A program made the position numbers and the translations under genes. Under the pieces are notes generated by a model. That model was given only the letters and a program-made list of their open reading frames with translations, searched no databases and was not told the DNA's origin. Below are positions 1 through 13,849 of a stretch of 64,000 nucleotides of DNA, in pieces. The stretch is from Carettochelys insculpta (Eukaryota; Chordata; Testudines; Carettochelyidae). The first letter of the stretch is position 1, and each line of letters starts with the position of its first letter. Location of the stretch: assembly GCF_033958435.1 (NCBI RefSeq), contig NC_134142.1:104730501-104794500 (forward strand), written 5' to 3'.

Positions 1-78
1 TTTATCTTATTCTTAAACTTTTAACATGTTTTTTACTTTGATGACTTACGCACAAGAAGGAGAGGTTTTCATCATATG

Positions 79-1141
79 CAGTAACTCCTTGCTTAATGTT
101 GTAGTTATGTTCCTGAAAAAAATGCTACTTTAAGCTAAAAAAAAATTAAGTGAATCCAATTTCCCCATAAGAACTGATGTAAAGTGGGGGGAGTATGTTC
201 CAGACAAAAGATGGTTGTGACCATGTGTACATATGTAAAAAGCTTTAAACAATTTTAAACAATTTAATACTGTATATAGCAATGATGACTGTGAAGCTTG
301 ATTGTGCTTGGGGTGCCAGAGGGTATTATATTTTCCAGAAGTCTTGCTACTAAATGATCAACTAGCATCCGTCTGAGCTCTCACGGGTTAACATGTTGTT
401 GTCAGTGTAGCTTCACATGCTACAAGACAACATGGACTGAAGTAGGAGGGAGGAAACACAATAGATGCCAGGCAGTGACTGCAAATACTTCCCTGCAGAA
501 ACTGAACATCATTATGAACCCACACTATCCTCTGGGCAGTGCTTACAAGATTGCACAATACCATGGGGTAGCCATGCATGTGCACTGAGAAAGAGAGGCA
601 GAGATGTGCATTGCCCCTTTTAGATACGCCGACCTGACTTGAAGTGCACTCCCTCTTTAAGTACTGTACTGGAGATCATGAAGTTTGCACTCTGGAATCT
701 GTAGCTGTTTGTAACCCGCTTTGTGAAGATAGGGTATGGAGCGGGAAGATCAGCTGAGGAGAGCAGGGACATCCTGACATCAGCACCCCTCTTTCTCTTT
801 CTCCACCCTCCCCTCTGCACTCAACAAGCAAAGGGCTCCCAGGAGCAGCACCAAAGTAGAGAGCAGGAGTAGCACAGCAGTGGGCAGAGAGGCAGCTTAC
901 CTGAAGCTGACAGCTGTCCAGCAGCATACAGTACTTTACAGGAATTTGGGGGGCTGCTGGCCCAAGCCCCGCCCCCCAAGCCCCCACAAGCACAGGCTGA
1001 ACTACCAGAAAATCCTGCAAGGACTGGGCAGCCAAATGACTTACAAGGGAGCACTACACAACTTTAAACAAGCCTGAGGTCTAATAGATAAGTAACATAA
1101 TAATTAAACAACATTAAGCAGGACAAAGTGAGATGTTACTG
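79..1141. mobile_element. Tigger/pogo-like DNA transposon, non-coding
   Basis: The left end reads CAGTAACTCCTTGCTTAATG. The right end reads CATTAAGC...GAGATGTTACTG followed by TA, an inverted match to the left end. The left flank is TG where TA is expected. Ends starting CAGT with a TA target fit the pogo/Tigger group of Tc1/mariner. The 1.06 kb interior has only short open frames and no transposase that I recognise. The GC-richer part around 620-1080 looks like internal element sequence rather than an exon. Confidence 0.65.
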
Positions 1142-1214
1142 TAGCCTGACCTTTTCCTGAGTAGGTACAGTTAATTTAGAACCTAGCAAGTTGCTCACAA
1201 TTATTACTTGCAAT

Positions 1215-1660
1215 GAGCACTAACTTGCATTTTTCAACACTGAATTTCATCTACCATGTTATTACACATTCCACTTAGCTTCGTAAGATCCCTCTGAAGG
1301 TGTTCTGTTCTCTCTGACCTTCACTAATCTGAATAATTGTCAATTACCTGAATATTTTCCAATAATTAATAAAAATTGCACAAAAAAACTTCTAAACATA
1401 TTAAATCAGATACAAGAATGGGGACTGCAGGACATCTCCCTATTAAGCTTTTTGCCCTGTTTAAAACTGATTTTTTTAAGTTGTATTGTCTACTGTCTCA
1501 GCCAGCTCTACTCCTTTATTGCTCCCAGGAAGTTCTGCAGGTCTAGTAATACATGACAAACTTCCTATTTCTATTCTAAAATAATATTTTATTTTATAAG
1601 TTTTTTGATACAGTTTTTATGTCTGGCTCTTTGTTGTACAAATTCCAAGTTAATCCTCCT
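1215..1660 (-). mobile_element. CR1-type LINE remnant
   Basis: Minus-strand remnant of the CR1 reverse-transcriptase region. On the plus strand it runs through the complement of the usual 'aatttcatctaccatgttat ... taagatccctctgaag' stretch and is heavily decayed with no open frame. Boundaries are approximate. Confidence 0.55.
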
Positions 1661-1677
1661 AATAAGGGAGTAGGTTG

Positions 1678-1734
1678 TTTTTTTCTTTTGTTTTGTTTGT
1701 TTTGTTTTGTTTTGTTTCTTTTTTCTGTTTTTTT
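1678..1734. repeat. T-rich (TTTTG)n simple repeat
   Basis: Low-complexity tract of TTTTG and TTTG units ending in a T run. Confidence 0.9.
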
Positions 1735-1934
1735 ATGAGAGCAAAGATATAAAAAATGCTAACACACTATATTGTCATTACTTATTTAGGACTGGGTGAA
1801 TATTTAAAAAACCTGGCTAAAGATTCTTGTTTGCTGGCTAGGGACTCCTTTTCTGCTGAGTATGACAAAGGGGAGAATAAATATCTAAATACATGTCCTG
1901 TTTTTGGTGCTTCATTATATATGTATTTGGTGAG

Positions 1935-3190
1935 TGTAGTGAGCCGCTGTGGCCTCCTGCTGACTCAGAGGCAGAGGAGGCTGCGCAGAGGCCCTGGTGG
2001 GCAGGCCCGGAGCCAGAACATCAGTGGCCCACCCCTCAGAGGGCAGGGCCTAGAGCCAAAAGGGCCAAGGGCAGAGCTCGGGACCCATTAAAGCCTGGGC
2101 CTCCAGAGAGAGAGGTAGCACCTTTGCGGGCTCCCAGACGCCAGGGGCAGAGAGCCCGCTGCCGCCTGCCCACCCAGCCGGTCGGGAGGAGCAAGCCCCC
2201 AGCGGTCCAGACCAGCCAGAACAGCTACAGATCTGGATGCCCCAGCGGACCTACCCGGACTTCCCAGATCTGCCAGGACCCTTACGCCGGTGGAGGACCC
2301 CCTCCTTGGAGGAAACCCCCAGGCCCAGCCAGACAGGCGGGGGCTAGCAACCACGAGGCCCCAGGAGCGGCCTTCCCTGGAGTTCCAGCGGACCCCTGCA
2401 GCCCCCAGGCCCAGGATCGCCTCGGGCCCACCGTGCTACCGCTGCCAGACTACCCCAACGATGTGGAGATGACCGACTAGCCAGAGCCCCCAAGGGTAGA
2501 TGATTTGGAGGGGGGCTGACCCCGCAGGACCCCCTGACCAGATGGACTGGGACCTTCCCCCCGATGGAGGTGGAGGTAGGAAGTGGCCTGGGGAATGCTG
2601 CACCAGAACCCATGGCGGTGTGTTGCGGCCTGGATCCCCACCGCCGTGGTAGTGTGTAAGAGACCCACAGGGCCCCGGGCCGGGTCGCAGTGGTGTGGGA
2701 GGGCCTGAGACCCCCTACCCCCTCCCCGACGGAGTAAGCCCTTGCTGGGTTTGTTCCCCAAACTTTGTGCTGCTGCCCCGCCCTGAACTGAGGGCTGGGC
2801 TTGTTCCTCAACCCTTGTGCTGCTGCCCCGCCCTGAACTGAGGGCCGGGCTTGTTCCTCAACCCTTGTGCTGCCGCCCCCTCCCACCCCGAACTGAGGGC
2901 TGGGCTTGTTCCTCAACCCTTGTGCTGCCCCCCCCCCCCCCCCCCCGAACTGAGGGCTGGGCTTGTTCCCCAAACGTTGTGCTGCTGCCCCACCCTGAAC
3001 TGAAGGCTGACCCCGGACTGTTTGACTGGCCACGGCCCCGCCCCAGCCTTTAAGGCAGGGCCCTCCAGCTGCGGGCAGGCCAGTCACCTACTCTGAAAGG
3101 GGACAAAGCCCTGGGATGGCTAGACCCAGGGCAAGCGGTAAGGGCCTGCGCCACCCAGAGGAGCGCAGCCATAGCACCCAGGTGCCTACG
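1935..3190. mobile_element. GC-rich solo-LTR-like element with 5-bp duplication
   Basis: A sharply bounded 1256-bp GC-rich block in AT-rich intron. It begins TGTAG and ends CTACG, a near-perfect short inverted pair, and is flanked on both sides by GTGAG (1930-1934 and 3191-3195). A TG start and a 5-bp duplication fit an LTR retrotransposon. It contains a proline-rich open frame (1893-2480, starting outside the element and ending PLPDYPNDVEMTD), an ATTAAA near 2088, a minisatellite and a TTTAAG near 3050. No gag, protease or reverse transcriptase was recognised, so a solo LTR is the simplest reading. Direction is unknown. Confidence 0.55.
2751..3009. repeat. Minisatellite, five units of 50-57 bp
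   Basis: Units start at 2751, 2801, 2851, 2906 and 2963, each opening TTGTTCC and carrying CTGCCCC and GAACTGAGGGC. Two units are exactly 50 bp. The fourth is stretched by a 19-C run at 2928-2946. It lies inside the LTR-like element. Confidence 0.9.
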
Positions 3191-3195
3191 GTGAG

Positions 3196-5485
3196 CAAGT
3201 ATGTCTGTTCCAAGGTATGTCTGCATTTTATTATGCTACAGTTTCATAGAAGGAGCGGGGTGGGGGTGTCACATTTTCCCCAATAATATGCAATACAAAG
3301 GCTATTTTCTAGCAATACAATGAAGATTGATTTGTTCTGCAGGTCAGGGGATCCCTGGGAAGCCAACATATTGTCATAAAATGAATCTCTTTAACAATTT
3401 CCACCCAAAACTATCTAATTTCTGGAGACAACCAGCACATGTGCAAGTATGTTTCCATTTTCCCTGTTAGAAGCAGGTGAGAAGAAGACACCTGTTAAGC
3501 AGGTGGGGAATGGGGATGGGGAGGGCAGTGATGATAAATGATGAGGGAGGGCAGTTCAGTCTCAGCAATGGTACTGAGACATACCCAACTGATTAGGGGG
3601 CTGATGGCTGTCCTCCTCCAGGTTGAATAGACTGCAAAGGAGAGATGGGCTGCACTGGGTGAGTTATTACTAGCTGGTTCCAAGATATGTTAGATAACCC
3701 CCATGTCCGATGTCTTCCTTTCATCCTGAAGTTTACAGGACAAATCATTTAGTTTCTCTGTAATACCCTTGCCCTTTTTTATTGATCCCTTTGCTTGCGG
3801 GAAGTCCAACAGCCCTGCCAATTTACTCTCAAGCTTCCTGCTTCTAATAGTCTTCAATAAATTTCTATTTGTTTTTATGTCTGCCTACTTGTACTTCAAA
3901 TTCATGTTAGCTCTCCTCATTTCCATATTACATAACGCCTTTCAGCACAGGCTGTGCTCCATTCTATTTGTTTCTCTGGGCTTGGATTTCTGTTTTTTTT
4001 TTTCTTCTTTTTTTCAGGCAACCAGAAACGTTTATTAAATGTGAGGGAAGAGATGAATATATACAGCAAGAGCAGCGGAGTGCTGCTGGCGCCTACCCCA
4101 CTCGGGTTTATTACACCCAGCAGAAATAGAGAGGAGACTTTAGCATTCATATTAAACAGGCCGAGTCTCTCCCAGGCCACCCTGCCAATGGGAGTTGGCT
4201 CTGACTCAGAAACAAAAATGGCGTTGGCTTCCCCTTCAACCTGAGTGCTTCCAGGAGCAGACACAAGTGCCTCAGGCCACAATTGAAGTGAGTTTGATGT
4301 TCTCTGTCCTTTCTGCAGCCAACACACTCTGGATCTGCCTCATGATCAGCCAAGCCTAACCCCACTGCGGGTTTTGCACATGGCACCAACTCAGGACCTA
4401 TCAAGCCCAACAGCCATCAGTGATGAGTGCCACGCTGGTTGCTACTACTCCTTCCACAGGGGAATCAGGCAGCACCACACACAGCTCCCCTCTGGCAGAG
4501 GAGTTCCCTCAGGCAGAGGGAGCCTGGCACAGAACAAAGATCCAGGTTGGGGCTCATACAGCAGGTGAATAGTAGGACAGCTGCTCCTTCTCATCCCCAT
4601 TCCAAGGACAGCGCCTCAGAACTCGCAAGCGCCACTTGGGTTTCTGTTTTGAGAAGGAATCCTTTTTTGTCCCGAATAACACTTCGAATGTTACCACTTA
4701 GCCATGCTAGTTTTAATCCTTGACACCCTACACACTTTTTTGTTTTGAGTTATATGCATACCTTCTGTGATTTCACTATGCTATGCTTAAATAGCCTTCA
4801 TGCTGAGTCCAGAAACAGACAAATGATTACAAGACTTCTTGTGAGACATAAGCTCAGGAGTTAGTACAGTTAATATGGTTATCTAATTTCTCAGCCATGA
4901 GGATTCTAAAAATATTACTGGCCAACTCAATACCCCACATCTTAGACAGTCAGAGTGAGAGGAACAAAAATATTCACATCTCATCATATTAAGAGTTACC
5001 CTGGTGAGCTTCGTAATTGATTCTAGAATATTTTCATGTCTCTTTTTAGCTATGAATTGCCTTTTAGTTTTCATCTAAAGTAGGCCAGGCTTCCTTTCTT
5101 TATTCAAAGACCACCCAAAGAAAACAGATGATGATAACTTTCCAGTCTATGAAACTTTAAGAATTTTTTCTACCTTTTTCCATTAAAAAAAAAATTACTT
5201 CCTCTTCTCAATGTCACCATGCTTATAACTTTTACTTCAGAAGGAAACTGAGTTATTCACATTACTACTACTCTAAAAATTAGCCGGCAAGGGGATGGAG
5301 ACATGGCAATGGAATGTCTGTATATGCACAGTGCCCTATTGTCTACTATCTCCATACAAAAGTGCCTTTGTTGCATTGCACTTCATACTTACGGATCTAT
5401 AAGTACATTAACAATGATAAACATTTGTCCTATGTGAACAGCCTCATACTGAAAATACTTTTCTGCTTATCTAACATATATTTGA
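3196..5485. other. Intron stretch without a recognised gene
   Basis: No exon or RNA gene is visible. A weakly LINE-like stretch lies near 3760-4000. A moderately GC-rich part (4040-4720) may be an old unclassified repeat; its short open frames look like chance. Confidence 0.5.
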
Positions 5486-5735
5486 GAGATAGTAACAGAG
5501 AGGAAGCCGTGCTAGTCTGTACACTATCAAAACAAAAAGCAGGCAAGTAGCACTTTAAAGACTAGCAAAATGGTTTATTAGGTGAGCTTTCGTGGGACAG
5601 ACCCACTTCTTCAGACCATAGCCAGACCAGAACAGACTCAATATTTAAGGCACAGAGAACCAAAAACAGTAAGCAAGGAGGACTGATTTGCTCACCTTGA
5701 TTATCTTTTTCTGATTTGTCCTCCTTGCTTGTCCC
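5486..5735 (-). mobile_element. Turtle-type SINE copy, minus orientation
   Basis: Shares with other copies in the window the block 'gtagcactttaaagactag', then 'gtgagctttcgtgggacaga' and 'cccacttcttcagacc'. The complement of the typical 'acagactaacacggctacc' end is at its left (gccgtgctagtctgt). The repeat nature is certain because seven or more copies occur here. The class (tRNA-derived SINE sharing a LINE tail) is from memory. Confidence 0.75.
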
Positions 5736-5749
5736 ATATTTTGTGGGGC

Positions 5750-5945
5750 TCCTGTTCCCAGGCACCTGGTGTCTTGAAGTGGCAGCCTCCACTGCCAGGG
5801 AGCTCCTCCACTGGGTGGCTATCCCATTCCCTGGCACTTGATAGAGGTACCCCGCCACTGCCAGTGAGCTCTGCAATGGGGTGGCCTCTTCATTCCTTGG
5901 TGCCCACCTGCTGGGAGGTTGTGGAGCCCCCATCCTGGTGCCTCA
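5750..5945. repeat. Degenerate minisatellite, units of about 70 bp
   Basis: Three diverged units begin near 5754 (ttcccaggcacctgg), 5826 (ttccctggcacttg) and 5893 (ttccttggtgccca). The first two share the following 'cactgccag.gagctc' and 'tgg.gtggc' segments. Confidence 0.55.
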
Positions 5946-8900
5946 CTGATCAGGTGTGACATGGAACAGCAACCCCCTATCCCTGGAGGCCAGTGTCCCG
6001 TATTCGCCATAGGGCAATTTGGTCACCCAAGTTCTGCCACGACAATGGGATGTGCCTGGAATGGTATTGTTTCCTATAAAACCATACAGAAAAGAAACAG
6101 AATCAACAGGCAGATGACTGGGGCTGGCTGGTGGCACCCCCCACCTCCCCATCCAAGTTCTGCCTCAACCCCAAGCCTCCACCTGTGAGGCACCCTTTAG
6201 GGAGAAGTGGGGACTGAAGCTCCCGCTTCCTGCAGAACATTGCTTGCCATTTCCCTTCATCAGTAAGTGAGGGGAAAGTGCACACTTTGCTGTCTTTTCC
6301 ACTCTGGCTGGAGAGCACAGGGGGTAGATAAACCTGGACCTGCTGCAGCCCCAACCTACTGCAGTGAGAGAGGGCAGGGTAAGTCCTCTCTCTCACCCCC
6401 GGGCAACCTGTATCCTGAATCCATTAACCTCAGCCCTCCCACCCTCCCCCCTGACCAATGATTTAAATGAACGATGTACATTTCGTTTTATTTTCTATAA
6501 ACCAAAAATAAATTGAGTTAAGGGTCCAGGCAATGCTGGGTAATCTTCTAGTATCCTACAATTCAAATTTAACTGTGCTAATGGGTTGTCCGAAATGTAA
6601 TGAACTGGGAGAAATGCACACACCTCACAGCCACTTCCTCAAAGACAGGTACCATATATGTTTCTAAAAGCTTGGAGGGATGCAACTGTCAGCTCCGAGC
6701 GCACATCATAGCTAGCATACTCCCCACAGACATATCACAATTAAAATATTTTTTAAATGTGCCATCCTTCTAATGAACTACCATACCATTGATCTATAAG
6801 GTACTCTTGGTAACTAGAGCAGTAGCTTACTTGCTTCTTCTGACTGGCTTTGGAGTAGACACACACTGCTGGCATATGTCGTTATAACTACAGAAAAATA
6901 AGTTCTAAAAAGTACTTTTGCTTGTGGTCTGAGGAAGCCAGTTATTAAGGCTGCATAAAGTTTCTGTTCAGATTGATACACTCAATCTTCCATGTTCACA
7001 TAGGTTTGAATTTTTATTGCACCCAGTCACATTAAAACAAGAACTGAAGTACACAGTCTGACATCCAGAGTCTAATGAATGAGCCCTTCTGTACATATGC
7101 ACTTCCTGGTGATGAGAGAATTTAAATATGTAGTTTGTTAATGCTGTGCCTCTTCTCAGGCTCCCCTCCATCTCCCTTCTTTATAAAAGAGATCAAATCT
7201 ACACTGTGACTATGCAAAGAAATTCAGACTCACCCAAGATGGAAATTAAAGGTGGAGATCAGAAAAAAAAGGAGAGAAAACATAGTGAGGGATTAAGCAT
7301 GCAGCCCCAAAGAACACCGAACTGCACAAGAAGAAAGTGAAACAGTAACTCACTGACACATTTTTCATTTATACCCCTTCATTACCATCAATATCATGGA
7401 ACTTAACAGAGATATTACATATACACACACACACACAGATAGAAGAGAACGTGTATAAACAGTCCTTTAATTAAATTCTCCTAATTGTTGCAAGCCTGAC
7501 AAGATTTTAATTTTATTATTGTATTGATGGCTTGTTCTCTCAAAGCTGTATTAAAACCTTTCTCCTTCTTTCTTTTAGAGCTTTTTCACCCCACAATTTC
7601 TATAAAATAAGACAGAACAAAAATATTTAAATTACTATTTCCACCTACTCAAATTTTCAAATACTATTCCCTTAATTTAGGCCACAACTCACAGTATCAT
7701 AACAAGAAGCATTCTGTTAAAATATGCCCACCCAGAGCTCAGTAGTCTTTGAGTGCTAGATAAAATCATTCTATGAGGCTAATGAAGACAGAAACTCTGC
7801 CTGTAACAATATTAAGTTTTTTTTTTCTCTAGTGATTCGAAGAGGTGAGCAATCTGTCAATAATACACTGAGTGAAATTACTTGTCTTGTAGGAATTCCT
7901 GCTGACAGTCACTCACTCACTGTGCTGACCCAAACACCTACCTGCTGACAAACAAATTACAGTGTCTACCTTTGAAAAGGTAACTAGCTGGTTTTAATTT
8001 TGATAGGTCTCACTGACTCTCTTTCGTGTTTGCTCAATTCCCATTCTTCATTGGGTTAAAAAAAGAAAGGAAAATCCAATGTTTTTTGCATTTGAAAATA
8101 TCATTATTGCTTACATCCAAGAATGTTATGTCAGATAAAACTGTTAAAGTGTGTCTAAGCAATATTAAGAGTGGCAGCCCTGCCAGTGACTGACTGGGTG
8201 AGTGAACACATTACCGAGACAGCATTGTAGGAATTAATTTTCTTCTATAAAGTGATTTCTAAGGCTCATATATTTCACAATCTAAACATATGTCACTGTT
8301 TCATAAACAAAATAAATGGATTAAAATAATACATTACCAATATGCTGACACATGGAGATATTTTAATTAGAAATACTTACGCTGTGTGATATTTAACTGC
8401 TATATTTGCTGAAGAGGAGCATGCATCATTTAATAAGACGACATAAGGCAGGTATATCGCTTTACATGATATGGTAACAAGAGTGGGAGCAAATCACCTT
8501 CAGTCAACGCTAAGATTATCTGACCACATTAGCCTCAATAAAAAATTTGCTTTAAGGTTACAACATATAGAGGAAACTACATAAAAGAGAGGCAAGCCAC
8601 GAAAACAACTTTTTCATTGAAATAATAAGCCACCAAGACTCTGGTTCAAGAGAATAATATTTCTTCACGAACAGCCACATTTAACATCTTAGCTATTTAA
8701 AAGGCATATTTACATGATTGTCACAGTACATTGGCCTCTTTCCTGCACATTCTTCTTGACTTACTTTAAGGACCAGCACTAAAATAGCTGAGGAAAGCAA
8801 ATGTCAACTGTGTTCTGAAATTTATATGTGTGAGAGAACTGGTATAAGTAGAAATGTAATATATTGTTTACCGTACTGAGTGCTCTCTGTTCTCTAGAGG

Positions 8901-9970
8901 TCAAAAGCACTGTAACCTCAGAGTTACAGTTTCTGATTGTTCCCAGGGTTAAATACATTATCAAAATTAATGGTTCAAACCCCTCAACCTTCAGATATAT
9001 GAGTATTCATGCCTCCATCTGCTGAACTGTTCAACTAAAAATAGCATTCTTTGGCCTTCACTCCACTAATATTGTGCCCCTGAGGCACTCTGTGCAATGC
9101 TTCAGCAGCGCATTGGTTCTGCACCCAGCGGTGTAACAAAAGGTCATTTACTTTGTCTGCAATTATGAAGAAAGATAAAAAAGGGAAGAATGGAAACAGA
9201 CAGGTGTATTTTCTTACAATTTTAAAACTCTTTGTCTTTACATGATTATAAAAACTTCAGGCTTCCAGAACACAGCTGCAACCATAGTTAAGACTTGCCA
9301 AGGCTCATTAATGTTATAAATGATAAACTTTGAAGGACAAATTACACAACTAGATCAGGAGAAAAACTTATGAACCATAGGTTTTATGGAGCTCACTTTG
9401 TTTAGGAATAACTCCAGCTAACATAATTGTAATGCTTCATTACTATCAACAGTTTATCAGAAATTGTTGACAGAGTTGCGACATTTCCTTCTTTACCATA
9501 TAAACTGCTTTGTAGAAATACCTAAAAATGAAAGCAGATTTTTAAACAATAAAGAACAAGTTGTAACATTTTTCTTCCTTTCTGGGGACTCTGCACAAGA
9601 TTTAATTTAGTCTTTGGTCTGCTGGGACAGCTCAGTTGAGTGTCAGCTAAGCTGATAAGAGATTCCCAAAAGACTTCCAGGACCACTGTGAAAGCTTGGG
9701 AAAAGCTGCCTGATGAGCAAACTCACTATTTTAAATCAGGTTCACCATGCACATGTGCTTACAGGAGATTTCTATTACAATGAGTGCCAACTGTTAAAAG
9801 GTAGGAGTTTACAATCAAGGTGACAAGAAAGAAGAGAGACTACAGAGAAGGATAAAAAAAGAAGGAGCAATGAAGAGGAAATTATCTGCAAGTTTCATCA
9901 GTGATTAATCATCACTCTCACTAATTAGAGCAACATGTTGCACAGACACATCAGCAATGGTACACATATC
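5946..9970. other. AT-rich intron, no gene; possible conserved stretch at 7790-8600
   Basis: No exon seen. A (CA)n tract lies at 7423-7437. The part 7790-8600 is free of recognisable repeats and holds clustered AT-core motifs and a repeated TCACTCACTCACTG tract, so it could be a conserved non-coding element. That is a guess, testable only by alignment. Confidence 0.35.
7423..7437. repeat. (CA)n microsatellite
   Basis: Short CA dinucleotide run of about seven units. Confidence 0.9.
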
Positions 9971-10679
9971 AGCTACGTCTACACGTGAAGCCTACATCAA
10001 AGTAGCTTATTTCGATGTAGCGACATCGAAATAGGCTATTTCGATGAATAACGTCTACATGTCCTCCAGGGCTGGCAACGTCGACGTTCAACATCGACGT
10101 TGCGCAGCACCACATCGAAATAGGCGCTGCGAGGGAATGTCTACACGCCAAAGTAGCACACATCGAAATAAGGGTGCCAGGAACAGCTGCAGACAGGGTC
10201 ACAGGGCGGACTCAACAGCAAGCCGCTCCCTTAAAGGGCCCCTCCCAGACACAGCTGCACTAAACAACACAAGATCCACGGAGCCGACAACTGGTTGCAG
10301 ACCCTGTGCATGCAGCATGGATCCCCAGCTGCAGCAGCAGCAGCCAGAAGCCCTGGGCTAAGGGCTGCTGCACACGGTGACCATAGAGCCCCACAGGGGC
10401 TGGAGAGAGTGTCTCTCAACCCCTCAGCTGATGGCCACCATGGTGGACCCTGCTATTTCGATGTTGCGGGACGCGGATCATCTACACGTGCCCTACTTCG
10501 ACGTTCAACTTCGAAGTAGGGCGCTATTCCCATCCCCTCATGGGGTTAGTGGCTTCGACGTCTCGCCACCTAACGTCGATGTTAACATCGAAATAGCGCC
10601 CAACACGTGTAGCTGTGACGGGCGCTATTTCGAAGTTAGTGCCGCTACTTTGAAGTAGCGTGCACGTGTAGACACGGCT
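9971..10679 (+). mobile_element. Element A: internally deleted PIF/Harbinger element
   Basis: 709 bp. The left end is AGCTACGTCTACACGTG and the right end CACGTGTAGACACGGCT, inverted repeats with one altered outer base. ATC flanks both sides (9968-9970, 10680-10682), a 3-bp duplication typical of PIF/Harbinger. The left ~370 bp matches the 5' end of element B, through 'ctcccttaaagggcccctcc', up to and past the transposase start: ATG at 10318 reads MDPQLQQQQPEALG and stops. The right ~300 bp matches B's other end. The coding middle is gone. A second copy, A', sits at 22673-23389 in the opposite orientation. Confidence 0.85.
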
Positions 10680-11607
10680 ATCATTATGCATATCTAGCAC
10701 ATGTATATTTGGCACTGTATTTGCAAACTACTCAGCAGGAGGCAGATTTGGACGGATTCACTCATGTATGCTTGCAATTAAAAGGGTGAACAGAAGCACC
10801 TTGAAAAGATGCAATACATACTGCCATGAACACATCAGTCCAGGGATACTTTTGCTACACTGGCTCCCCACTGCATACACCCCTTTCCCAAGTCTCAATG
10901 AAGACTGATTGATCCTTGTTATCTGAGACACCTCTCATACCCCTGAAGTTGGGTCACTTGTGGAGGTGTTAGAGTTCAGACACTGTACTGCCAGCTAGCA
11001 CAGTTATAAATAGTGTGGTAGATGGTGAGACGCTGGGCTTGCCTTCATTACAACCTTTTTAATAGGATAAGCCACAGATATCTGTAGTCTGGAACCAGCA
11101 TAAGAGGAGGGTCCTTGAACTGAGTGGCTATCAATCCCTTATTACATAAACCTTCTCAGTGAAGTAGCCGCTATTGTTATGTGATGTGACCAAGAGCTCA
11201 AAAGGTGACACTTAACATAGAAAAGATGCTCCAAACAGCAGGGCCTACAAACTCACCTGGTCCTGGGCATGGCGGGGGAAGGTGGGGGGAGCTTGCTCTG
11301 CCCCCCATCCAGAAACTGTAGGGCCTCTGGCACAAGAGGTGGAGCTGAGGGAAGCTAGTGCTCAAAGCCACTAGGACCCACTCCATGCCACGTGGTGCTC
11401 CAGCAGTGAATGAAAGGGCCCCAGGCTCCAGTCACTGCATTGGCTGCAGTAGCAGTGGCTGGGAGGTCTGGGCCTTTTGTACCACTGGGCCCGTGGGGAA
11501 TTGCCCCCATCCTCTCCTCCCTCCACCATTGGCAGGCCTGGCTCCATATGCCAGCCTAGAACAGGCTTTAGTTTCTGGACATTTTTACCCAAACTCTCTT
11601 TGCACTA

Positions 11608-12790
11608 AACCCAGAATCATAAAATCACAGAAATGTAGGCCTACAAGAGACCACCTAGTCCACTCCCCCTCTTCTGAGGAAGGACCAAGTTTACCTGGAC
11701 CAAGCCTGACAGGCTTTTGTCTACCCTGTTCTTATAACACTCCAGTGACAGGGATTCCATAACCTCCCTTGGTAACCTATTCCAGTACTTACCTAGCCAT
11801 ATAGATAGACAGTTTTACCTAATACTTAACCCAAATCGCCCTGAAGAATAAGGTAGTTACGTCTCATCCTTTCTTCAGTGGCCATTAGGAAAAAATTCAT
11901 CGTTGTGCTCTCTATAACAAATGTTAACATATTTGAAGACTTTTATCAGTTCTTTTCATAGTGCAGGTTTTCTGAACTTTCTATCATAATTGTTGCTTTC
12001 CTCTGGGCTCTCTCCAATTTGTCCACATCTGTTTAACTGAAGCTCCCAAAACTGGATAGCATATTCCAGCTGAAGCTCACAAGCATCATTCCTCCTAAAC
12101 AGCAGGATTGAGATTATTTTTCTCAGCTGCATTATATTATTGGCTCATATTGATTTTGTGATCCATTATAAACCCCAATTACTAAATTTCAGTTGCTGAC
12201 TTGAGACCAACTCTCTAATTTACCAAAGTCCTTCCAAATTCTAATCCCCATCCTCCAAAGTGCTAGCAATCACTCCCAGCTTGGTGTCATCTGCAAATTT
12301 TACATACATTCTCTCCATTGTCTGTTATCCAAGTCATTCATGAAAATACTTTAGGGTACTAGGCCAGGACTCTGCATGATGCTACCAGATACATCCTCCA
12401 AGTTTCATAGTGAACCATTGATAACTACTCTCTGAGGTGGGTTTCTCAAATACCTGTGCACCCACTTTATAATGGTTTCATATAAATCCCATTTCCCTAT
12501 GTGGTTTATGAAATGCCATGTGGGATTGTGTCAAAAGCTTTCCTAAAGTCAAGAAAAATCACGTCTACCACTTCCTCCCTATTCACTTGGTTTGGTTTGG
12601 AATGATTTGCCCTTGACAAATTCATGTTGGCTATCATTTGTAACACTATTTATCATAATAGGTGATGGTTTAATAAAATCTTCCTGTCTCTTTCCAGACT
12701 GACTGGTCTAAGGGGGAACTTTCAACCTAACTAGGGATAGTCATACATGGGAACACTGCAGGTCTTCAGATCTAGCACATCCCACTTTTT
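11608..12790 (-). mobile_element. CR1 LINE fragment, about 1.2 kb
   Basis: Starts at 'ccagaatcataaaatcacag', the complement of a CR1 3' end, and runs through recognisable minus-strand CR1 segments: 'ggtaacctattccagtactt', 'tgctagcaatcactcccagc', 'cttggtgtcatctgcaaatt', 'tttcctaaagtcaag' and 'actgactggtctaa'. It is a decayed 3' half of the reverse-transcriptase region with many stops and no usable frame. Confidence 0.85.

Positions 12791-13849
<1,059 letters not shown>

Noticed and set aside
880..1077. Possible SOX6 downstream exon near 'cagcagcatacagt'
   Set aside because: Superficial likeness to a LYAAQ-coding stretch only; frame and splice sites do not fit and it lies inside a Tigger-like element.
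1893..2480. 195-codon proline-rich open frame as a host gene
   Set aside because: It begins outside and runs into a GC-rich, repeat-bounded element; no domain, no splice sites, and long frames are expected in GC-rich DNA.
2344..3087. 247-codon minus-strand frame
   Set aside because: It is the translation of the minisatellite and its surroundings; repeats without stops give long frames by chance.
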